Shown here: positions 20,176 to 27,748 of the stretch, one piece after another
How positions within the stretch are numbered: the first letter of the stretch is position 1
How the letters are laid out: every line of letters begins with the position of its first letter
NCBI GenBank assembly: GCA_001579985.1
Contig: LRSR01004262.1
Span: forward strand, 1-27,748
Direction of reading: 5' to 3'
From: Hypsibius dujardini
Lineage: Eukaryota > Tardigrada > Eutardigrada > Parachela > Hypsibiidae
DNA length: 27,748 nucleotides
Program-made: the position numbers and the translations under genes
Notes under the pieces: generated by a model
The model's database searches: none
Seen by the model: only the letters and a program-made list of their open reading frames with translations
Told to the model about the DNA's origin: nothing

Positions 20176-20252
20176 TAATTCATAACATTGTAAAAGTGGC
20201 ATTTTGGCGGCATGCGCGTGAATTTGTGAACATTTCTCACGGTCAACGTCCC

Positions 20253-20475
20253 GGTTGATTGGTCGATTGACTGCCATTGGCACTGCACGTCAGAGATGTG
20301 ACGGGTTGATTGGTCGATTGACTGCCATTGACACTGCACGTGAGAGGTGTGATGGGTTGATTGGTCGATTGACTGCCATTGACACTGCACGTGAGAGATG
20401 TGATGGATTGATTGGTCGATTGACTGCCATTGACACTGCCCGTGAGAGAGATGTGATGGGTTGATTGGTCGATTG
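20253..20475. repeat. 51-bp tandem repeat, five units
   Basis: Units start at 20253, 20304, 20355, about 20406 and 20459. Each begins GGTTGATTGGTCGATTGACT and most continue with CATTGACACTGCACGTGAGA. Each unit contains an inverted CCAAT (ATTGG) and two contain CACGTG. The array ends about 180 bp upstream of the TFIIA TATA box. Confidence 0.95.
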
Positions 20476-20596
20476 CCCGCTGATTGGCCCTTTTCTGATT
20501 GGCTGTAGCCCATTACAGAGAGGGCGTGGCCGGCTGCACTTTCAAGTACATTGTATTTTAGTACAAGACAGGTTGTTGATGGACCGCCCTGCGCGA

Positions 20597-20690
20597 TGAC
20601 GTCACGCGTGTTGCATGATCAGCAAAGGCGGCTCAAATACAGCTCCTCGGTCTATAAAAGCGTTTCAGTCTCTCGTTTCCAATTTTTCGG
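20597..20690 (+). promoter_or_regulatory. TFIIA alpha/beta core promoter: CRE and TATA box
   Basis: A perfect CRE TGACGTCA lies at 20597-20604 and a strong TATA box, TATAAAA, at 20653-20659, 48 bp further on. Transcription would start near 20680-20685, leaving a 5' UTR of about 90 nt before the ATG at 20774. An initiator-like TCAGTC at 20665 lies too close to the TATA box to be its partner. Confidence 0.65.
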
Positions 20691-20773
20691 CGAGGGTGTT
20701 GCTGCCCACGTCCGCGATCTCCAGCGGGCGATCCCCCATCCATCCCATCCCCCACCGGATTTCGCTCCACAAA

Positions 20774-21380
20774 ATGAGCTCCAACCACGTGGTAAGTCGG
20801 GCAAAATTAGCTTCGGTCGTAAATAAATAAAAAATGGTAGACCTTTTGCCGTCTTCGTCGCGACTCTTAATGGATGTGGGAATTCTCTTCTTCACGCGCA
20901 CTGTGTATAGCAGTACTGCTGCTTGATTCATTGATTGTTGAGTGTGAACTTTGACTGTTGATTTATTGATTTAGATGCTTGTCGTCGCCCGGTTGATTCA
21001 CTGAATACTTTTGAACCCAGATGATCCGTTGATTGCTTGATTCGCTAATAAGGTCTACAGTAAATTGCGATCTATTTTTTGCCGTCTCGAGTCTTTTCCT
21101 AATAAACCTTTTTTGAGTCTGTTTCTACTCAACTGTTTTTTTTGTCGGTTGTCGGACCGAACACTTCTCTGTTCTCATTGTCGAACTGTGGCGGTGGCAG
21201 TGTCTGAGACGGAGTGCCTGTCAATTGGCTCATTGATTGATTGTTTTATTATTCAAGTTTTTCAATCTCGGTCTTTCTGTTTGCGAGTCTACAAGAACTA
21301 CCAATATTGGACTATCTCACGTTCCCTCCTGTCTGTCTGTCTGTCTGTCTGTCTGCCTGCCTGGCTGCCTGGCTGCCTGG

Positions 21381-21415
<35 letters not shown>

Positions 21416-22548
21416 CTTGTCTGTCTGGCTGCCTGCCTGCCTGTTTGTCTGCTTGTCTGTCTGCCTGTCTGTCTGTCTGTCTGTCTGCTTGTCTGCTTGT
21501 CTGTCTGCTTGTCTGTCTGTCTGTCTGTCTGTCTGCCAACCTGCTTGCCTGTTTCCGTCCGTTTATTTTCCAGTCGTTCCGCAAGCTCGTTTTCCTCGAG
21601 GGAGACAAAAATCACGGAAGCAGTTTTTGTGGCTCCAGGGCGAACTCTACGTATACGTATCATGGTACACGCACGTAATCCCACCTCGTGAAGAACCGCG
21701 GTGTTTTGAATGCCGATTTACCGTAGTTGCTGCATATACATACATACACACGGCTCATGCCTTAACGCATGAGAGAGGAGACGCGAACACCGTACGCACC
21801 GTCGTCGGAAGCACGGAGAATCGATTGTCTGACGATTATTCACTACTGAGCCTCGCACACCCGTAATGTTGTGATGTCTCGGAGACTCTTATATATACGT
21901 GCGCGGTAACGAGAGACAGACAGACAGACAGACAGACACACAGACAGAGACAGAAACAGACAGAGACAGAGAGAACAGCAGCGATCTGGGTCGATTGTGA
22001 ATGGTTGGTGAGAGGCGAGAGCTCTTGGCGGGGCCGGTCCAGTACTCAGTAGCACTACCGCATTTACAGTCAGGGGCTTGTCTGTCAAGAGTCAATGGAC
22101 AAGCCATTAGCTATAGCGTCCTCTCTGGGAGATTTACCAGTTTCGCAGCAGCAGTCTTCGGCTACTGCGTTGATTATGCAGTTGGTCGGCTGAGGTCGCT
22201 GACTGGGAAAAACTGATGGCGCCACCTGTTACATCAGTGACCGTACCTTTGGTCCGCGGGGGCCCCATACTGACTGTTGTACAGAATGAAAAACAGCTGA
22301 TGTACATGCCGTGGGTGATAGAACGTTAAGAGACATCATGTGGAAAATAGCTGCCGATGTATCCGGATGGGCTGTCTTTGTGTTGAATTCGCGTCAGCAG
22401 ACCGAGTCCGCGGAGGTCTAAGACGTTGCGTGGCTAGCGTTTTGCGCGCCGTAGAAAGTGATGGCTAGTCAAAGGTGACTACATATGTCAGTTTTCTCAC
22501 GGTTCAGGTTCCGTTTCTACGGTCTTCCTGCGTGTTTATTCGACTGCC

Positions 22549-22604
<56 letters not shown>

Positions 22605-23532
22605 GTCTGTCTATGTCTGCCTGTCTATGTCTGTCTGTCTATGTCTATCTGTCTGTGTCTGTCTGTCTGTCTATGTCTGTCTGTGTCTGTCTGTGTCTGT
22701 CTGTGTCTGTCTATGTCTGCCTGTCTATGTCTGCCTGTCTGTGTCTTTCTCTCGCTCGTGTCTGTCTGTCTGTAGGTATTTTTGTCTGGCCTTAGTCTGT
22801 CTATTTGTTCACGCGGCGGTCGTCGATTGTGCCTGCCTGTCTCTCGGCTGCTTGTTTCCACAAATTCGGTTCTTGCCCGCAGACTCTCATTTATTCGCTG
22901 TCGCTACTTGCAGAAAAAGTTCTATCAGGACGTGTTGGAGCAGCTGTTCGAGCAGAGCAGCGTACTATGGGAGGAAGAAGGACTCGACGAAACGTCTATG
23001 ACGGATCTCAGACAGGTACTGACCCGCCTCCCACAACACTACCGCTCCACCGGCATTCCATTCGTTTCTTCCAATTTCATAATTATAGAATGTGTCTATT
23101 TGTGTTCTACAGTTATGGGAGTCGAAATTAGCGGAAAGCGGCATCGATCTGAATCGCGAAGGAGGCGGTGCGGATCAAGATCCGGCGCCTCCGAAAGCAT
23201 CCTCAAGGAGCACAAAAGCCAAGGCTAACAATAACGGTGACGGGCCGTCTTCCTCCCGACGAAAGGCAAGGTCCTCCCCACCGACGCAAGTCCTCCAGCC
23301 GGAACCGGAAGTGCCGCCTCAACAGTTGCAGCAGCATCCACCGGCTCCAGTCCCGGTTCGTTCCTTACGAAAATTGCATTCAACGAGGGGAAACACCTAC
23401 AGACGCAGACAAACACAGAGACCGACGGACATCGAGACAGTTAGGCAGAACCGCAGACTTGAAGAAAGCCAGGCAGCCAGACAGAGACAGAAGGGTAGAT
23501 AGGTGGGGTAGGCGAACAGGCAGGCAGGCAAG

Positions 23533-23568
<36 letters not shown>

Positions 23569-23571
23569 CAA

Positions 23572-23604
<33 letters not shown>

Positions 23605-23625
23605 TGGGCAGACAGACAGTTGGGC

Positions 23626-23668
<43 letters not shown>

Positions 23669-24437
23669 TAGACATGCAAATAGATAGACAGACATACAGA
23701 TAACAGGCAGCACTATTGGGACGTCCCATCCAGGCAGATTGCAGGCAGTGAAGTCAGGTTCTGGTTTTATATTTTGTGGGTGACTCCTATTTTGTTCCCT
23801 TATACAGGCACAGCCTCAACGTGCACAACAGCAGCCGCAAGCGGCCCAGTCGTATCAGAATGCTGAACAGCACCCACAGCACCCGGTAATTCGTCAACAG
23901 AACCAGCAGAATCCTCCTCCTCCTTCGCAGCAGCAGCAGCCGCAACAACAACAACAGCAACACTCCGCTCTGCATGGGCCCCCACAATCGAGAGTGTCCC
24001 AAATCGCAGGCAGCCACATCCAGAACTCCGCCGTGGGCGGAGGAGGGGGTAGTGTCCCCATCGCAAACATGCTTCCGTACTCCGCCGCACCCATTTCCGG
24101 CCCCATCGTCCGCATCTCCGCGGGAAAGGTGTCCGATGCCAGTGTTTTGTCGTCCACGCAGAACGCTCAACGTCAGCAGCAACAGCAGCAGCAACAACAC
24201 CACCCGATGTCGTCTCATAATCAGTCCGGTGTACATGTATCCGGCCACGGGAGCAGTGGTGGTACTCAAGGTGGTATCAGCGTGCAGCAGCTACTGCTTT
24301 CTGCTGGAAATCCAATAAGAAATCCTATGGGTAAGGAAGCCTCTGGCGATGGCTTGGCGATAGTGAACAAAGAAGGCAGTTGAGAGACACATGACAGGTT
24401 CAGCCTGCCGACAGACAACCCGAATAACAGATAGATG

Positions 24438-24469
<32 letters not shown>

Positions 24470-24773
24470 GGCAGGCGGGCAGGCAGAGTGACAGACAGAC
24501 AGACAAACTGACAAACACACAGACACACAGACAGGCAGGCAGACAGACAGACAGAAAGCAAATGGAGTTTTGGTAGATTAGTGGCCTTATTCTCATGTTG
24601 TTTACATTATAGGTGGTGGTCAGACACAGACATTGGGTAGCATGGTTCAGACGTTCGCTCAGCATCAAAGCCAACGGAATCCCGTATCCTCAATGTTGCC
24701 TCAAGCTACTTTTTTGGAAGAGCGCAACCGGCTTCTTAGCTACTTTCAAGATCAGATGAACAGAAACCCTCAA

Positions 24774-24829
<56 letters not shown>

Positions 24830-25104
24830 TCACCAACAGCAACAACAACAGCAGCAGCAGCAATTGCAGCGGCAAATACATCCCCAACAACTTATTCCTG
24901 AAATAGGCCACCGGGTGGCCGCTCGTCCCCAGGATAAGATGGCCGCCCACCAAGCTCGTCAGCAGAATATAATCCTTTCCGGACAACACCAATTTTCCGG
25001 CATGCCGTATTCTAATGGTGGTACGTTTTTGTGGTGTCTGTCTGTCTGTCTGTATGTCTGTATGTCTGTATGTCTGTCTTTCTGTCGTTCTGTCTGTTTG
25101 TCTA

Positions 25105-25141
<37 letters not shown>

Positions 25142-25162
25142 ATGTCTGTCGTTCTGTCTATT

Positions 25163-25214
<52 letters not shown>

Positions 25215-27057
25215 AATCTTATCTACTACCTACCTATACCTGCCTGCCTATTTATGTGTCTGCCTGTCTGCCTCCCTACCTGTCTATCTGTCTGTATCTG
25301 TGTTTGCCTGTCGATCGATCTACTCACGCTATGGGGATTTCTAAAGTATTGCCTGCCTATCATTTTCACTGAAATATTGTCTCTCATTACATCCGTTGCC
25401 TTTGCAGCAAGCAATTTGTTCATGGCGAACCAGTTTCCGTTCCAGCAACCGCCCAATGCTGCCGGCCAATCCTCGGTCATCCATGTGGCCGATCGGTCGG
25501 GCAACCAGTCGGCGCTGCTGCTACCTGTGATGCACTCCATTAACGACAACGCCGGAAACGTCGCCAGTTCTGCCGGTCGCGGTGTTAACGCTGGGAACGT
25601 TGTTCGGAAACCCGGCGGCCAAAGTCTGCCGCTTCAGTTGGACGGCCGCGACGACGACGAGGATGACGATGACATCTTCCAGGATCTGAGCGATGACGAT
25701 GACGACGACACGGCCTCGAAGGCGACGCTAACGCCGCGGCCGGCGAAGAAGCAGAAAACCGGGGAGAAGCGCGACGCGGTGGAGCGTTTGGAGGAGGTAT
25801 GAGAGTTGAATTAATACTGTCCATTTTCATGGCTGCCTCTCTGATTGATAGATTAATTGTGTAACGTTTTCTCCATTATCAAGGAGGATCTGGATTCCGA
25901 GGACGATGACGACAATGATGATAACACTGCAAATGTGGTACGTCTTTTATCAAGGCCACAGCATTTTTAGCCTTTTTAGCTGTGTCTGTCTGTACCTGTC
26001 TGTGTCTGTTTGTCTGTCTGTCTATCTATCTGTCTGTCTGTATATCTGTCTGCTTGCTTGAGTCTCTGTTTGTCTGTCTGCCTGTCTGTCTGCCTGCCTC
26101 CCTACCTGTCTGTCTGCCTGTCTGCCTGTCTGTCTGTCTGCCTGTCTGCCTGCCTGTCTGCCTGTCTGCCTGCCTGTCTGGCTCCCTACCTACCTGCCTG
26201 CCTTCCTAGCTGCCTGTTAGCCTTCTATTCCCTTGTCTGCCAGGTGGATATCGTGGATAACGTGGTTGTGTGCCAGTACGAAAAGGTAAGACACAGGCAC
26301 ACCGACACTGTCTGTGTGGTCAAGCAGATTGACGATCTCGAGCTGACCTCTTGGATTTGTTGGTGATGATTCATTCGCCTTGCAGATCGGTCGAACACGA
26401 AATAAGTGGAAGCTGCAGTTGAAGAGTGGGATGTGCAGTTTAAACGGTACAAGTAGTAAGGCAGTTGACCACACTTTAGGAGCTGGAAAAACTCAAAATT
26501 AGTTATCTAATTAGTTTCTTCAATCAGTTAAAATAAGTTTAGGGTAGTTTACTGTATGAGGCGAAATCTCTATTTCGGCTCACCCTCCACTTTGTCGATG
26601 AATCGGCCCACTCATGCGTTTCTCTTTGATGGCAGCTGCTTGATTGTTTGATTTTCAGAAGTACGATAGTATACTAAGATATATCACACAAAATCAAACA
26701 ATCAAGCACATGCTAGCAAAGAGAAACTCATGAGTCAGCCGATGTATCGCCCGGTTTGGATACAGAACCGAACCGAACTGAACTGAACTGAACCGAAATA
26801 CAGACTTTGTCTCATACAGATACTCGCACAGCAACGGTTCGATCTAACGAGACCGAAATGTAATTATCGCCTCGTTAAGTTTCATCACCTTGATAGCAAA
26901 CCAAAAAGAATGAGTTTTTTGAGGGGTTTTGTCTTAACATGTACAAAGAAGGCTGCTTACTCTTTCATTGGTCTGAATGCGTTAATCGTAGGTAGTGTCG
27001 CGGAACAACCAACACAAATTGGTTAACGAATTACAAAGCAGTAATACAGGCTGGATG

Positions 27058-27137
<80 letters not shown>

Positions 27138-27369
27138 GGCAGACAGGCAAGCAGATAAACAGACAGACAGGCAGACAGACAGACAAATACATATTTCACT
27201 TCATACGGATTTTCTTGTTGTTTTTTGTAGGAACTAAGCTTTTAGTTTGTTTTTACAGAAGTAATTTATTCCTGGTTTTGCGGGGTTTTCGTAACTACAT
27301 GTCTAATATTCCGTTTCTCTAGGAAAAGAATATGTGTTTCACAAAGCAACTGGTGATGCAGAGTTTTAG
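20774..27369 (+). CDS. GTF2A1: Transcription initiation factor IIA alpha/beta precursor (TFIIA large subunit)
   Basis: Ten coding exons: 20774-20791, 22914-23015, 23113-23355, 23808-24330, 24613-25020, 25408-25796, 25884-25937, 26244-26285, 26386-26446, 27323-27369 (TAG), 628 residues, all in phase. The N-terminal four-helix part (1 to about 53: [24 protein letters not shown]) and C-terminal beta-barrel part ([22 protein letters not shown], then [14 protein letters not shown]) are hallmarks of TFIIA-L. Between them lies a Gln-rich spacer with 19 Gln, two His and 10 Gln at residues 349-379, then QLDG (508-511) fitting the Taspase1 consensus and an acidic Asp/Glu region with a KKQK basic patch. 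TFIIA binds TBP and stabilises it on TATA DNA. The human precursor has 376 residues; the excess here is spacer. The least certain splice is the weak donor CCG|GTTCGT after 23355. The 6-residue first exon fits family N-termini. Confidence 0.9.
20793..21327 (+). other. First part of TFIIA intron 1
   Basis: Unique AT-rich sequence with scattered TTGATT words (20930-21045). No additional exon was recognised. Confidence 0.5.
21328..21540. repeat. (CTGT)n/(CTGC)n array in TFIIA intron 1
   Basis: CTGT blocks flank a CCTG/GGCTGCCT block. About 210 bp. Confidence 0.96.
21911..21985. repeat. (ACAG)n array in TFIIA intron 1
   Basis: Opposite orientation to the CTGT array 400 bp upstream in the same intron, so the two could pair in the transcript. 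Confidence 0.93.
21990..22544. other. TFIIA intron 1, unique part
   Basis: No exon, RNA gene or repeat was recognised. Confidence 0.45.
22545..22775. repeat. (CTGT)n/(CTATGTCTGT)n array in TFIIA intron 1
   Basis: CTGT units grade into CTATGTCTGCCTGT. The array ends about 140 bp before the exon 2 acceptor. Confidence 0.95.
23515..23700. repeat. (GGCA)n then (ACAG)n array in TFIIA intron 3
   Basis: A GGCA block (23517-23570) is followed by ACAG with two CAGTTGGG inserts. Confidence 0.96.
24430..24555. repeat. (ACAG)n array in TFIIA intron 4
   Basis: ACAG units with CAGGCGGG and ACACACAG variants, roughly 55 bp before the exon 5 acceptor. Confidence 0.95.
25035..25315. repeat. (CTGT)n array filling TFIIA intron 5
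   Basis: CTGT with CTAT and TTCT variants. It begins about 15 bp after the donor at 25021. The intron (25021-25407) is 387 nt, a multiple of three, and has no stop codon in the exon frame. Confidence 0.96.
25978..26215. repeat. (CTGT)n/(CTGC)n array filling TFIIA intron 7
   Basis: The array begins about 40 bp after the donor at 25938 and grades into CCTGCCTTCC just before the exon 8 acceptor at 26243. The repeat therefore flanks, and may supply, the polypyrimidine region. Confidence 0.95.
26591..26750. mobile_element. MITE-like inverted repeat in TFIIA intron 9
   Basis: GCTTGATTGTTTGATTTT at 26638-26655 pairs with the inverse at about 26690-26706. The match continues outward through TTTCTCTTTG/CAAAGAGAAA and CGATGAATCGGCCCACTCAT against ATGAGTCAGCCGATGTATCG. 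The loop is about 30 bp. No coding capacity. Target-site duplications were not identified. Confidence 0.75.
26766..26800. repeat. (GAACC)n/(GAACT)n pentamer repeat
   Basis: About six pentamers, directly after the inverted repeat. Confidence 0.9.
26801..27050. other. TFIIA intron 9, unique part
   Basis: Nothing was recognised between the pentamer repeat and the ACAG array. Confidence 0.45.
27055..27186. repeat. (ACAG)n array in TFIIA intron 9
   Basis: About twenty near-perfect ACAG units followed by an impure end, about 135 bp before the last exon. Confidence 0.96.
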
Positions 27370-27451
27370 AAGCAGTTCGGGTCCCAGGACAGAGCTTGGT
27401 GGAGTTGGTCCCCGTTACACGATGCGTGTAAACAGAGACCTCCAAACCACA

Positions 27452-27549
27452 GGGATCCTGGCCCGGGGATCCTGGCCCGGGGATCCTGGCCCGGGGATTC
27501 TGGCCCGGGGATTCTGGCCCAGGGATTCTGGCCCGGGGATTCTGAGCCA
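27452..27549. repeat. 14-bp GC-rich minisatellite, seven units, in the TFIIA 3' UTR
   Basis: Consensus GGGATCCTGGCCCG, changing to GGGATTCTGGCCCG in the second half. It starts 82 bp after the TFIIA stop codon. CCCGGG and GGATCC cores make each unit partly self-complementary. Confidence 0.95.
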
Positions 27550-27748
27550 AGAATTCTACCTCAGGGATGAACATTTTATACGGTTATAGAGTATGTGAAA
27601 AGGCATGTTTTCTACAGTGTCCACTGAAGGTGAACTTCAGCCAGTCATTCAGTCACATGCAGAGACTTTTTGGTTTTCTGGTCCTATCTGTGGTGTTAGA
27701 GAGGGGGAAGACGTACCAAATAACGTCTGCTTTTTTACTTTTACTTTT
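27550..27748. other. Right end of the window, nothing recognised
   Basis: No AATAAA was found between the TFIIA stop codon and the window edge, so the poly(A) site is either non-canonical or outside. Confidence 0.4.

Noticed and set aside
21065-21866. Long open frames of over 200 codons across the CTGT array
   Set aside because: They are translations of CTGT repeats (Cys-Leu-Ser-Val) or, on the other strand, ACAG (Thr-Asp-Arg-Gln). They lie inside TFIIA intron 1 and have no conserved domain.
23356-23502. Read-through of TFIIA exon 3 to a stop at about 23500
   Set aside because: It would end the protein before the conserved C-terminal domain. The next exon (23808) is in phase 0 with a donor at 23356, giving a complete family-like protein, although that donor (GTTCGT) is weak.

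Overview
The window is nuclear DNA from a metazoan, most likely an invertebrate. All three protein genes are split by GT...AG introns. They encode parts of the animal transcription and stress-signalling machinery, and the space between exons is filled with microsatellites, minisatellites and fold-back elements. The species or phylum cannot be fixed from the sequence. A decayed LINE-like retroelement of a type common in invertebrates fits this reading. There is nothing prokaryotic here: no operon, CRISPR array or phage module.

Layout. 1-1655: gene-free repeats. 1663-3272: a 5'-truncated, frame-broken non-LTR retrotransposon ending in an (AATC)n tail. 3820-7773 (+): NELF-B/COBRA1, five coding exons, 646 residues. 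7855-8325: a fold-back element carrying a 24-bp minisatellite. 8326-10106: gene-free repeats, including the presumed 3' end of the next gene. 10107-15823 (-): a DUSP10/MKP-5/puckered-type dual-specificity MAP-kinase phosphatase, four coding exons, 444 residues. A possible 5' UTR exon and a TATA/CRE/AP-1 promoter lie near 17.3-17.8 kb, and one or two possible internal first exons near 12.2 and 13.8 kb. 17.9-20.5 kb: repeats and hairpin elements between divergent promoters. 20774-27369 (+): the TFIIA alpha/beta precursor (GTF2A1 type), ten coding exons, 628 residues, with long polyglutamine tracts and a Taspase1-type QLDG site.

All three reconstructed reading frames close exactly: every exon junction is in phase, the totals are multiples of three, and the termini match the known families. 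NELF-B causes promoter-proximal pausing of RNA polymerase II. TFIIA stabilises TBP on TATA promoters. The DUSP10 type switches off JNK/p38. They look like neighbours rather than one pathway.

The most interesting material lies outside the exons: long palindromes in introns (one ending about 35 bp before a splice acceptor), an in-frame stop-free intron made of CTGT repeats in TFIIA, phase-compatible alternative first exons that would remove the MAPK-binding domain of the phosphatase, and a 51-bp tandem array with CCAAT/E-box-like motifs upstream of the TFIIA promoter. I found no convincing undescribed multi-gene system.
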